From an uncultured Verrucomicrobiae bacterium (GTDB lineage: Bacteria > Verrucomicrobiota > Verrucomicrobiia > Limisphaerales > AAA164-E04): a stretch of DNA of 64,000 bases. Both the position numbers and the translations under genes were made by a program. This document shows, in pieces, positions 10,248 through 19,313 of the stretch. The notes under the pieces were generated by a model that saw only the letters and a program-made list of their open reading frames with translations, did no database searches and was not told where the DNA came from. Position 1 is the first letter of the stretch, and the number at the start of each line of letters is the position of its first letter. The stretch is from contig CALSPN010000038.1 in the NCBI GenBank assembly GCA_943788245.1, positions 37,218-101,217 of the forward strand, written 5' to 3'.

Positions 10248-11839
10248 ATGAACCCCACATTATTCATTGTCTGGATGCGACTCCCTTTTTTCCTGCTACT
10301 GATGGCATCAATAGTCTGTTCAGAGATCCACGGATTGACATTGAAACTTCAACAACGCGACCCTTGAAACAGGCCAGATAAAGATCGAGACCGAAGAAAT
10401 CAACCCCCTGAAGGTCGGCGTCATTGCTGTCGATGTCTGGAATTATCATTGGTGTAAAACTGCAACCATGCGTGTGGATGCCATTGTTCCCAGGATGAAC
10501 AAAGCCCTTGAAGCAGCAAGAGATCTGGGAATGACGGTGATGCTATGCCCCAGTGATGTAGTGGACAACTATGTGGGCTACCCCCAGCGGGAGCGGATAT
10601 TCGCATTACCTGGAGTAACGGTCCCCAAGGTGTATGATGTCACCTGCCCCCCAGTGCCCGATGCGGGAGGGTGCGCGTGTGATCGTGAGCGTTGTGCTGT
10701 CAACTATGGGTGGGATGGAATGCACCCGGACTTGCGAATTGGAAAGCATGATCTGATGCCTGACACGCAGGCGGAAGTCTATGCCATTTGCAGGCAATAC
10801 GGATTGACCCATCTGATTTACGTCGGATTCCATACCCAGGTTTGCCTGCTGGGCAAACCAATGGGGTTGCGAGCGATGAAATCTGCGGGACTGCAATGTG
10901 TTCTGGCGAGGGACATGACCGATGCCCACCCGGGATATGATCCAGCCCGAAAATTCACACCGGACCTGAACACAGCACAGGTGGTGGAACACTTTGAAAA
11001 GCACCTGGCCTCAACGATCCATTTACAGGATGAATTAACCCGCTGGGGCAAATGGGATTCGGACTGGATTGTCGATCCCGTTCGGATTGCGCCATGGGGC
11101 ACACAAATGGCGTCCCCATTTATTTGAGCAGCCAGTAACCGTTACACTGACGACCCCTCTACAGCCGAACGCAGAAATCCGTTACACCCTGGATGGTTCT
11201 GAGCCGATTCTGACATCAAAGTCCTATGAGGGGCCGTTTATTGTTGAAGGAACTACACTTCTCCGAACCTCAGCCTTTCGAGACGGCAGAAAGGTTTGCC
11301 TCGAGTCTGAAGGATTCTTCGCACACATGAGACCATTGCCACCTGCCCCGGATGTGCTCATCAACGATCTCACACCCATCCGCAATGTTGGTTTCGGACA
11401 CACCTACGGAGGGGTCGTCAGATACTCTGGAAATACACAAGCACCGCAAAAGGACCGCTCAAACCTGGGATACGCCTTGAAGATTAACCGCAAGAGTTAT
11501 GACAAGGGAATGGGTGTACACGCGCCTTCCGCGCTCGCTTATCAAATCAAACCTGAATATGAACGCTTTGTGGCGTTGGCAGGTGTCGATGAGCACGTGG
11601 TCAGTATCAGCAACGGTTCAAATCTTGCCATGTATCCCAGTGTAATTTTCAAGGTATTTATTGACGGCGAGGAAGCCGCCTCAAGCCCAGTGATGAAGGT
11701 CTTGTCGCCGGCATGGCGATTTGACATCAACATCCCTGCAGGGGCAGACATCATCAGTCTGGTTGCAATGGATGCCGGAGATGGATCGCGTGAGGACTTT
11801 GCAGATTGGGTCAATGCAGGTTTTGTTTTCACCCGATGA
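10248..11839 (+). CDS. Isochorismatase-family hydrolase fused to CHB_HEX and NPCBM domains, frame interrupted
   Basis: Appears to be one secreted multidomain protein broken by two one-base errors. From the ATG at 10248 comes a signal-peptide-like stretch (MRLPFFLLLMASIVCS). Removing one A near 10350 joins it to VGVIAVDVWNYHWC, the aspartate strand of a cysteine-hydrolase fold. The nucleophile cysteine is in YVGFHTQVCLLGKPMG. Near 11115 removing one C from a CCCC run joins the hydrolase to a chitobiase/beta-hexosaminidase C-terminal-type domain (IRYTLDGSEPILTSKSYEGP) and then an NPCBM/NEW2-like carbohydrate-binding domain (INRKSYDKGMGVHAPSALAY). The corrected length is about 530 residues. The family catalyses amide or ester hydrolysis of small molecules; the binding domains suggest a glycan-attached location. 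If the breaks are real, these would be two genes. Confidence 0.72.
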
Positions 11840-12090
11840 GGAAATCCTGAATTTAAAGCCAACACAGATTCATCAAAGCAAATGAACAAAACGTGAGCTA
11901 TCGAAAAACCATCCTCACTTCTGGTTTTAATCTCACACCTTGGATACTTTGAATCATCGGGAATTTCCTGAGCACCTGACAATTTTGATACCTGATTTGA
12001 AACATATCGTTTTCTCGATTCTGGGATTGAGTTAGATTTGGAGAAACCCCTTGGTGTCAAGTACGGCTCCGTTGCATATTAACAGTTAGG

Positions 12091-14463
12091 ATGAGATTTG
12101 TCTCAAGAATGGAAATAAGGTGGCTGTCATTACTAACAGTAGTGATGTTTCTTCCCTTTCATTTACAGGGTCAGGTTGAGAAACGTATCAACTATAATCG
12201 TGACATCCGACCGATTCTTTCAAATCATTGCTTTGCTTGTCATGGTCCTGACGAAAATAAACGAGAGGCCGATCTTCGCCTCGACATTCCCGAGATTGCA
12301 CATGAAAAGATGGTCATCGTACCCGGGGACGCTCAGTCGAGTCAATTAATCCAGCGTATCCGGCATGAAAAACCAGACAAACGCATGCCCCCAGCGGAGA
12401 CGAAGAAGCCACTTACGGAGGCGAAAATAGATCTTCTGGAACGCTGGATTGCTTCAGGTGCGGAATACGATGAACATTGGGCGTGGATACCTCCTGTAAG
12501 ATTTACACTGCCTGAAACCAGTTCCCCTGAATGGGTGATCAACCCCATCGATTCCTTCGTCCTGGCTCAATTGGAGAAAGAGAATCCAAGCTTGCATCCA
12601 TCCGGTCCCGCGGATGCAAGAAGACTCATTAGGCGCCTTTCTTTCGATCTCACCGGTCTGCCACCTTCTACCGCCGAAGTCTCGGCTTTTCTTGAGGACA
12701 ATTCTCCCCGGGCCTATGAAAACCTGGTGGCTCGATTGCTGGCCTCAGACAGCTTCGGCGAACGCATGGCAATACATTGGCTGGATCTGGCGCGTTACGC
12801 TGATAGTGACGGCTACCATGACGATACCGATCGAGCCATGTGGCCTTATCGCGACTATGTCATCAACTCATTCAACAACAACAAACCGTTTGATATTTTC
12901 ACTCGGGAACAAATTGCTGGAGACCTAATACCTGATGCAACATTGGAACAGAAATCGGGGTCCGCGTTCCATCGCAATGGCCCGACATCAAGCGAAGGAG
13001 GTGCCAATCCTGAAGAATATCGTGTCAAATATGCTGTGGACCGTGTCGCCACCACTGCGACCGTTTGGCTGGGGATTACCCTTCAATGCGCGGAGTGTCA
13101 CGACCACAAATACGATCCATTTTCTCAACGCGAGTTCTATCAAATGTTCGCATTCTTCGACCAGGTTCCGGGGAATCCGCTTTACAGAGGAAAATCTGCT
13201 CCCCCCTCCATCGCATTGCCCTCTCCACAACAGGAAGCCGAGAAAAAGAGATGGTCTCAGCAGATTGAGATTCTACAGGCAGGATCTACGAAAAGCGCTT
13301 CGAATGTGAATGAAATCGTTGTCCTTGAGCTCGAGATGGCGAAGAAGAATCTTCAGGCAATCACGCGTTCGATTCCTAAGCTTCGCATCATGCAGGACGC
13401 AGATGAGCGAATGCCCAGTCATATCCTTATCCGAGGAAATTTCCGCCGCAGGGGAGAACTGGTGTCCCCCGCCGTCCCCTCCATTTTCCCAGATCTTCCA
13501 CCCGCCACCTCGCCTCGTCTGGCTCTGGCCGAATGGCTCAACGACCCCAGAAATCCATTACCAGCCCGTGTGGTCGTCAATCGGTTATGGGCCATGCTTT
13601 TTGGTGAAGGGATTGTCACAACGTTGCAAGATTTCGGTTCACAGGGAGATTGGCCGAGCCACCCGAAACTGCTGGACTGGCTGGCGGTAGAATTTATCGA
13701 GAGCGGTTGGGATATCAAACACATGCTCACACTAATGGTCACTTCCGCAACCTACCGCCAATCTTCGGCGGGTTCCGAAATGCTGATGCAGGTTGACCCA
13801 TCGAACCGGCTTCTGGCCAGAGGATCACGGCGGCGACTCTCAGCTGAAATGATCCGTGATAATGCACTCTTCGTTTCGGGATTGCTTCACTCGCAGATGG
13901 GCGGTCCATCCGTGAAGCCCCATCAACCCCCCGGACTCTGGAAAGAAATGGCCTACGGAGACTCTAAGGGCAAATCTTATATAACAGATCAAGGCAAAAA
14001 CCTTTACCGACGCGGGCTTTACACCTTCTGGAAGCGCTCGATACTCTACCCCGCTTTCGCAGCCTTTGACGCTCCCAATCGCGAAGAATGCGTGGTAAAC
14101 CGGCCCATCACCAACACTCCGCTGCAGGCACTCGTCACACTGAATGACAGGACCTTTGTTGAAGCCGCAAGGGCTTTCGCCAAACGAATCCTGGAATCGA
14201 GCAATCTTACTGAGGAAAGCAGAATTACCTTCGCTGTGGAGTCGGCACTCTATCGCCCTCCTTCGGATCAAGAACTTTTCATCCTCATTTCTCTTCAGCG
14301 GGATATGATCTCTCATTACAAGTCACACCCAGAAGACGCTGGAAAGATCGTCTTTCCTGGGAAGCTCCAATATGCCTCAGACTTCAATACCGCCGAAGTT
14401 GCCGCCTGGATTGCGGTAGCTCAGGCGATCATGAATCTCGATGAGTTTTTGACCAAAGAATGA
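12091..14463 (+). CDS. PSD1 / planctomycete cytochrome C protein (second copy, intact)
   Basis: Intact 790-residue member of the PSCyt1-DUF1549-DUF1553 family. A signal peptide (about residues 7-28) is followed by the haem-c site C47-FA-C50-H51 in NHCFACHGPDENKREAD, the DUF1549 segment WLDLARYADSDGYHDD, a second haem-type site C333-AE-C336-H337 (CAECHDHKYDPFSQREFY), and DUF1553 (PARVVVNRLWAMLFGEG, ITNTPLQALVTLNDRTF). It is a periplasmic or outer-face protein with unknown substrate. The ATG at 12109 is an equally possible start; neither has a clear ribosome binding site at good spacing. Its stop overlaps the next start (ATGA), indicating translational coupling with the DUF1501 gene. It is shorter than the first copy because the region between the cytochrome and DUF1553 parts is reduced. 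Confidence 0.92.
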   Translation: MRFVSRMEIRWLSLLTVVMFLPFHLQGQVEKRINYNRDIRPILSNHCFACHGPDENKREADLRLDIPEIAHEKMVIVPGDAQSSQLIQRIRHEKPDKRMPPAETKKPLTEAKIDLLERWIASGAEYDEHWAWIPPVRFTLPETSSPEWVINPIDSFVLAQLEKENPSLHPSGPADARRLIRRLSFDLTGLPPSTAEVSAFLEDNSPRAYENLVARLLASDSFGERMAIHWLDLARYADSDGYHDDTDRAMWPYRDYVINSFNNNKPFDIFTREQIAGDLIPDATLEQKSGSAFHRNGPTSSEGGANPEEYRVKYAVDRVATTATVWLGITLQCAECHDHKYDPFSQREFYQMFAFFDQVPGNPLYRGKSAPPSIALPSPQQEAEKKRWSQQIEILQAGSTKSASNVNEIVVLELEMAKKNLQAITRSIPKLRIMQDADERMPSHILIRGNFRRRGELVSPAVPSIFPDLPPATSPRLALAEWLNDPRNPLPARVVVNRLWAMLFGEGIVTTLQDFGSQGDWPSHPKLLDWLAVEFIESGWDIKHMLTLMVTSATYRQSSAGSEMLMQVDPSNRLLARGSRRRLSAEMIRDNALFVSGLLHSQMGGPSVKPHQPPGLWKEMAYGDSKGKSYITDQGKNLYRRGLYTFWKRSILYPAFAAFDAPNREECVVNRPITNTPLQALVTLNDRTFVEAARAFAKRILESSNLTEESRITFAVESALYRPPSDQELFILISLQRDMISHYKSHPEDAGKIVFPGKLQYASDFNTAEVAAWIAVAQAIMNLDEFLTKE

Positions 14464-15911
14464 AAGCCCGCATCATCAATTCACTGGACCATACGCCACA
14501 GGCTGTTCTCAATCGCAGGACCTTTCTGGGGCATGGAGCAAACGGGTTAGGAGCAATGGCACTGGCTTCGCTCTCTCCGCATTTGTCGGCTGAAAAACCA
14601 GGAACCTCGAGTGCTTTGAATGGACTCCACATTCCAGCAAAAGCCAAAAGGGTTATTTTCATTTGTCAAAGCGGAGGAGTGTCTCAGTTTGAAACCTTCG
14701 ATTACAAACCCAAGCTGGAAGCACTCAACGGCAAGCCGATGCCCCCATCATTGACCGATGGTCAACGCCTCGCCCAGATCCGCGGCAAGGAACTGATCGT
14801 TCAAGGCTCTCCTTACAGATTCAGAAAGCAAGGCAAGAGCGGTGCAGAGATTTCTGAGCTTCTTCCATTTACCAGTAAGATTGTTGATGACATCTGCATC
14901 GTCAAAACCTGTGTATCAGAAGCCATCAATCATGACCCAGCAGTCACCTTCCTTCAATGCGGCAACCAACAACCGGGACGCCCGACAATGGGAGCGTGGT
15001 TGAGCTACGGCCTGGGGAGCGAGAACAGTGATTTACCCACCTTCGTGGTACTGGCTTCAGGCATGAATCAAGGGCAGAACCTGCATACGCGATACTGGGG
15101 AAGCGGATTCCTTCCATCGGAACACCAAGGAGTCCGATTCAGACCTGCTCACGATGCTGTCCCTTTTGTCAACAATCCCGCGGGAGTCGATCGAAATGCC
15201 CGTGGCCGTGTCATCGACAGTATCACAGCGATGAACAACCTCAAAGACAGTCGGGTGTTTGATCCGGAGATCAGCGCCCGCATCAAGGCTTATGAAATGG
15301 CATTCCGCATGCAGGCATCTGTACCCGAATTAATGGATATTTCAGGGGAACCTGATCATGTTCTCAAACTTTATGGTCCAGAGGTCAGCAAGCCGGGGAG
15401 CGCTGCTGCCAATTGCCTGCTTGCTCGCCGACTGGCTGAACGGGGCGTTCGCTTCGTTCAACTCTACCATCGTGGATGGGATCAACATGGAAATCTTCCA
15501 ACGGATCTATCACGACAGTGCCTCCAGACAGATCAGCCCTCGGCCGCACTGATTCAGGATCTCAAGATGCGCGGACTGCTCGAGGATACTTTGGTGGTCT
15601 GGGCTACAGAATTCGGCCGCACCCCCATGCTGCAGGGAAAATTCGATTCCAATAACTACGGCAGAGATCATCACATGTTATGTTTTTCCATGTGGATGGC
15701 AGGGGCAGGAATCAAGCCCGGCATGACCTTCGGTGAATCCGACGAATTCGGCTATCAGCCCGTCAAAGATCCAGCTCACGTACACGATCTCCATGCCACA
15801 TGGCTTCAACTTCTCGGAATCGATCACGAGCGGCTTACCTATCGGTTCCAAGGCCGTGACTATCGACTGACGGATGTGCATGGAAAGCCCCTTCCACAAC
15901 TCCTTGCCTAA
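14460..15911 (+). CDS. DUF1501 protein, Tat-exported (second copy)
   Basis: A 483-residue DUF1501 protein of the alkaline phosphatase superfamily and a paralogue of the product of 4164-5570. A twin-arginine signal is seen at LNRRTFLGHGANGLGAMALA (residues about 17-36). Shared landmarks are [63 protein letters not shown] and, at the end, [19 protein letters not shown], nearly identical to the end of the first copy. It overlaps the upstream PSD1 gene by four bases, so the pair is cotranslated. The function is unknown. Joint presence with PSD1 suggests that the two act on the same exported substrate. Confidence 0.9.
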   Translation: MKARIINSLDHTPQAVLNRRTFLGHGANGLGAMALASLSPHLSAEKPGTSSALNGLHIPAKAKRVIFICQSGGVSQFETFDYKPKLEALNGKPMPPSLTDGQRLAQIRGKELIVQGSPYRFRKQGKSGAEISELLPFTSKIVDDICIVKTCVSEAINHDPAVTFLQCGNQQPGRPTMGAWLSYGLGSENSDLPTFVVLASGMNQGQNLHTRYWGSGFLPSEHQGVRFRPAHDAVPFVNNPAGVDRNARGRVIDSITAMNNLKDSRVFDPEISARIKAYEMAFRMQASVPELMDISGEPDHVLKLYGPEVSKPGSAAANCLLARRLAERGVRFVQLYHRGWDQHGNLPTDLSRQCLQTDQPSAALIQDLKMRGLLEDTLVVWATEFGRTPMLQGKFDSNNYGRDHHMLCFSMWMAGAGIKPGMTFGESDEFGYQPVKDPAHVHDLHATWLQLLGIDHERLTYRFQGRDYRLTDVHGKPLPQLLA

Positions 15912-16068
15912 ACTGAACCTGTTCCATCAAGAGGGTTCACTTTGAGTATACCTGCACAACCGAAGATCATGGGTTTATCCATGTGGGGCAGCAATGAGTT
16001 TCGATGCCGTTCTGGACTTGGGGTTTGAATTCGACAACAACATCATACGTTGATATGGTTTGAAAACT

Positions 16069-16899
16069 ATGTTCGTTGAATTTCGATGGTACAGGAAAGA
16101 TGGATTTACGCTCATCGAGTTGCTGGTTGTCATCGCTATCATTGCGATTCTGGCAGGGATGCTGTTGCCCGCCTTGAGCAAAGCGAAGACCAAGGCACAA
16201 GGTATTTCCTGCATGAACAACCTGAAGCAACTCCAACTGGCCTGGTTGATGTACCCAGATGACCATGAGGACTACTTACCCCCCAACCCCGAAGGGCGCG
16301 CACAAAATGTCGATGGCCGCGGATGGGTCAGTGGCCTGCTAAATTTCAGTGGAAGCAATACAGACAACACGAATACACTTTTTTTGACGGACCCTCAGTT
16401 TGCCAAGCTGGCTCCCTACCATAATTCGGCCGAGGTTTATAAGTGTCCGGCTGATAAGAGCTCGGTCCGCATCGGAGGCAAATTGCACCCTAGAGTGCGC
16501 AGCCTGGCCATGAACCAGGGAGTCGGATGGAACGCGACTGCAAGCTGGATCAAACGAGGAGGACCTGACTGGCGGATCATGCATAAACTATCCGATGTCC
16601 GCCGGACAACCATGACCTCAGTCCTCCTCGACGAACATCCAGACAGCATCAATGGTGCCGGCTTTGCCGTTCAACCCACTGACAACCGTGCACAAACTCG
16701 CATCATTGATTTCCCTGCAAGTTATCACAACGGAGCAGCCGGGTTTTCCTTTGTGGACGGACATGCGGAAGTGCACAAGTGGCTTGATGCCCGCACAATG
16801 CCTCCCATTCAATACACAGGCCAGATGGGATTGAATGTGGCCAGCCCCAATAATCCGGATGCCTGGTGGATGATCCAGCGAACGACGGACAAAGATTGA
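16069..16899 (+). CDS. Prepilin-like (type II secretion G-type) protein with H-X9-DG motif
   Basis: Pseudopilin-like protein of the kind found in dozens of copies in Verrucomicrobia, Lentisphaerae and Planctomycetes. The N-terminus [20 protein letters not shown] is a canonical prepilin cleavage and methylation site (cut after G, methyl-Phe next, Glu at +5), followed by a single hydrophobic helix and [20 protein letters not shown]. The rest is a variable soluble domain. A histidine, nine residues and Asp-Gly ([16 protein letters not shown]) make the H-X9-DG signature. The ATG at 16069 is preferred to an in-frame TTG nine bases upstream. It is monocistronic in appearance, with no secretion-system genes nearby. 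The role is unknown; assembly into a surface fibre or secretion pseudopilus is possible. Confidence 0.85.
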   Translation: MFVEFRWYRKDGFTLIELLVVIAIIAILAGMLLPALSKAKTKAQGISCMNNLKQLQLAWLMYPDDHEDYLPPNPEGRAQNVDGRGWVSGLLNFSGSNTDNTNTLFLTDPQFAKLAPYHNSAEVYKCPADKSSVRIGGKLHPRVRSLAMNQGVGWNATASWIKRGGPDWRIMHKLSDVRRTTMTSVLLDEHPDSINGAGFAVQPTDNRAQTRIIDFPASYHNGAAGFSFVDGHAEVHKWLDARTMPPIQYTGQMGLNVASPNNPDAWWMIQRTTDKD

Positions 16900-17061
16900 C
16901 TTTCTTTTTCTTTACCGGCTTGTAACCTCGCCTGGCAAAACACCTTGTCGTGCTTATTCTCCTTGTGAGTATGCGACTTCCTGAGCTTCATCATTCAAGA
17001 TAAGGAGCATGAGCAAACCAATCACTGATCAGGAACAAGTGCTTACAAGATCTCAGTTAAG

Positions 17062-18180
17062 ATGAACAAACATTTTGATGTCATTGTCGCCGGAATGGGG
17101 ATCGTTGGCATGGCGCATGCATATACCGCCGCCAGAAAAGGCATGCGCGTTTTGGTGGTGGACACGGAGCATCAGGCTTCGGGAGCCAGTGTGAGGAATT
17201 TCGGATTTATCACTTTGACGGGGCAGGAAGAGGGCAAGCCTTGGCAATATGCCAGACGCTCGGTGGATATCTGGCGCTCGGTGGCTCGCCAAGCATCCAT
17301 CCAGATCGATCAGACCGGAGCGTGCTTTGTGGCAAAGTGCAAGGAATCCTCTGATCTTCTGGAAGCCTATGCTCGATCAAAATCAGGAGAGGCTTGCCGC
17401 ATCCTTGGCAAAAACGAGCTTCAGGACATGTGCGGTGGAAATTTTTCCGAAGAGATCGAGAAGGCCCTTTTCAGTCCTCATGAACTACGTGTGAATCCCC
17501 GCGAAGCCATTCCCAAAATGCGACAGTGGCTCACCAATCACCTTGGGGTTGAGTTTCAAACCAACACCCATGTCAACCGGCTGGGAAAGGGATGGGTGGA
17601 AACAACCCAAGGCACCCTTCATGCCGAGCGTATTTATTTATGCATGGGGGATCGTCTGCGCGAGCTTTGCCCGGAAGTCTGGCAGAAGCGCAAATTGCAA
17701 ATCTGTTCTCTGCAGATGTTGAAGCTCAGCCCACCAGGGATAAGATTACCCTTCCCTGTCCTCTCCGATTTGAGCTTGATCCGTTATCCGGGTTTTGCGG
17801 GCATGCAGGAATCACGGGCATTGAGTGATGCCTTGGAAAGGAATTTTGCCGTTCATCTGAAACACGGGATTCATTTGATTATTGTCCAGGACCAGGATGG
17901 TAGCCTGATCATTGGTGATAGCCATGCTTATGGCGATCAAGCCTTGCCGTTTCAAAACGAACAGGTCGACAAACTCCTTCTATCGACATTTCGGGAATTA
18001 TTGCCCGGCGTCGAAACCGAAGTCTGTGAACGATGGATGGGCTCCTATGTCTGTGCTGAAGATGGCATTGCATTTTCCGAAGAAATCAACGAGGGAGTGT
18101 ATGCCATCGAGATAACTACCGGAGCAGGCATGTCTCTGGCCTTCGGACTCGCGGAAGAGGTGTTGAATCATTCCATCTAG
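17062..18180 (+). CDS. FAD-dependent oxidoreductase, TIGR03364-like
   Basis: A DAO-type flavoprotein of 372 residues. The FAD-binding Rossmann motif is at the N-terminus (FDVIVAGMGIVGMAHAYTAA), followed by GASVRNFGFITLTGQEEG, typical of the TIGR03364 subgroup, and a C-terminal FAD-contact segment (VYAIEITTGAGMSLAFGLAEE). TIGR03364 members often sit beside phosphonate (2-aminoethylphosphonate) breakdown genes and are thought to oxidise an amine. Here no phosphonatase, PhnW or transporter gene is adjacent; the neighbour is an SDR dehydrogenase in the same direction 190 bases downstream. The phosphonate link is therefore only by family. The protein is cytoplasmic, with no signal peptide. Confidence 0.82.
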   Translation: MNKHFDVIVAGMGIVGMAHAYTAARKGMRVLVVDTEHQASGASVRNFGFITLTGQEEGKPWQYARRSVDIWRSVARQASIQIDQTGACFVAKCKESSDLLEAYARSKSGEACRILGKNELQDMCGGNFSEEIEKALFSPHELRVNPREAIPKMRQWLTNHLGVEFQTNTHVNRLGKGWVETTQGTLHAERIYLCMGDRLRELCPEVWQKRKLQICSLQMLKLSPPGIRLPFPVLSDLSLIRYPGFAGMQESRALSDALERNFAVHLKHGIHLIIVQDQDGSLIIGDSHAYGDQALPFQNEQVDKLLLSTFRELLPGVETEVCERWMGSYVCAEDGIAFSEEINEGVYAIEITTGAGMSLAFGLAEEVLNHSI

Positions 18181-18199
18181 CAGCATTCACATGGAATGA
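18168..18199 (+). terminator. Inverted repeat at the end of the TIGR03364 gene
   Basis: A 9-base perfect inverted repeat (TCATTCCAT / ATGGAATGA) with a loop of about 14 bases spans the stop codon. No T run follows, so it is a weak candidate for a terminator or an mRNA-end stabiliser. Confidence 0.3.
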
Positions 18200-18368
18200 A
18201 TTGATGACACCGAGCCGATTGCGCAATTATATTGCACGAGTAATTGATCTATTTTGTTCAGCGAAATAGAGATGCTTCAAATGGTTCGATTACAAAAAGC
18301 TTACCGAACCCTGCCCCCACTCCTGTTCACCATTTCAACTAGGTCTGACTGATCAAAAGCAAGAGGCA

Positions 18369-19277
18369 ATGAAAACTCCTGCAGCTTTCCACCTTCTTCA
18401 CACATTTTTATCGACCCCGCTACCGGCAGACGCTATGTCATACACCACAATGAATATCGCACCTTTCACGCATCGCGAAAACTCGACCGTGCTCATCACC
18501 GGAGTTGGACTTATGGGGCAGCATATGGCCAGGACCGCAATCAAGTGGCTGAAGCCCCAGCGCCTTGTATTAGTCGACCATGCCACTGAAATCATGGTCG
18601 GAACCGAAAAAACGCTACTGACCGATTTTGCATCAGATCTTCAAAACCTTTCAGAGGGCAACACACAAGTCATGGCCGAAAGTTTGAATATTGCCGACGA
18701 ATCCGAGGTCGCAGACCTTTTCAAACGTCAGCGAAATATTGATTACCTGCAGCACACGGCAGGCATTTCCCCCTGCCCTCTCACCCCTCCAGAAAAACTG
18801 GACAAGGAGACTGTGATGAAGTCCTGCGAGGTCAATCTCTGGGGTGCTCACAACCTCCTCAAACAGGCAGTGAATGCAAAAGCTTTTACCCCCGGAGCTC
18901 GCGGTGTGCTTATTTTGTCCACATCCGGAACAGTAGGTTCCGAGGGGCGCGCCAGCTCTGCATATGAAGAATCCAAAGGAGGGCTCATGAATTTGTTAAC
19001 GCTGCAATCCCGCCATTTCCTGGAGAAACACGGTCTCATTCTCAACGGCTTGGCACCTTCACCTTTGAGAGGCCCCATGGCTGCACAGAACCCGATTTCG
19101 GCCGCACGTTTACAAGCTGTTGAGGATGCCATGCCTATCGGAAGCTTGACGGCACCAGAGCACATAACGGCTGCCACGTCCTATTTCTGGGCTGAACAGT
19201 GCTGGGCTGTGGGAGAAGTTTTAACAATAGACGGTGGATATACCAAACACCGGCCGATTTATGGTGCATTGAGTTAG
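18369..19277 (+). CDS. SDR-family NAD(P)-dependent dehydrogenase
   Basis: Short-chain dehydrogenase/reductase of 302 residues. The nucleotide-binding motif is TVLITGVGLMGQHMA (about residues 38-52), followed by YLQHTAGISP in the NNAG position, the catalytic YEESK (Tyr-x-x-x-Lys), and the family C-terminus VLTIDGGYTKHRP. AGAGG four bases before the ATG at 18369 supports that start, giving a ~35-residue extension ahead of the Rossmann strand; starts at 18435 or 18450 would remove it. It may form a unit with the upstream flavoprotein, which could oxidise a substrate to a carbonyl that this enzyme then handles. The substrate is not identifiable from sequence. Confidence 0.8.
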   Translation: MKTPAAFHLLHTFLSTPLPADAMSYTTMNIAPFTHRENSTVLITGVGLMGQHMARTAIKWLKPQRLVLVDHATEIMVGTEKTLLTDFASDLQNLSEGNTQVMAESLNIADESEVADLFKRQRNIDYLQHTAGISPCPLTPPEKLDKETVMKSCEVNLWGAHNLLKQAVNAKAFTPGARGVLILSTSGTVGSEGRASSAYEESKGGLMNLLTLQSRHFLEKHGLILNGLAPSPLRGPMAAQNPISAARLQAVEDAMPIGSLTAPEHITAATSYFWAEQCWAVGEVLTIDGGYTKHRPIYGALS

Positions 19278-19313
19278 GCTCAGCAGCTCAACTTTCCGAA
19301 GACTCAAAGCGGT

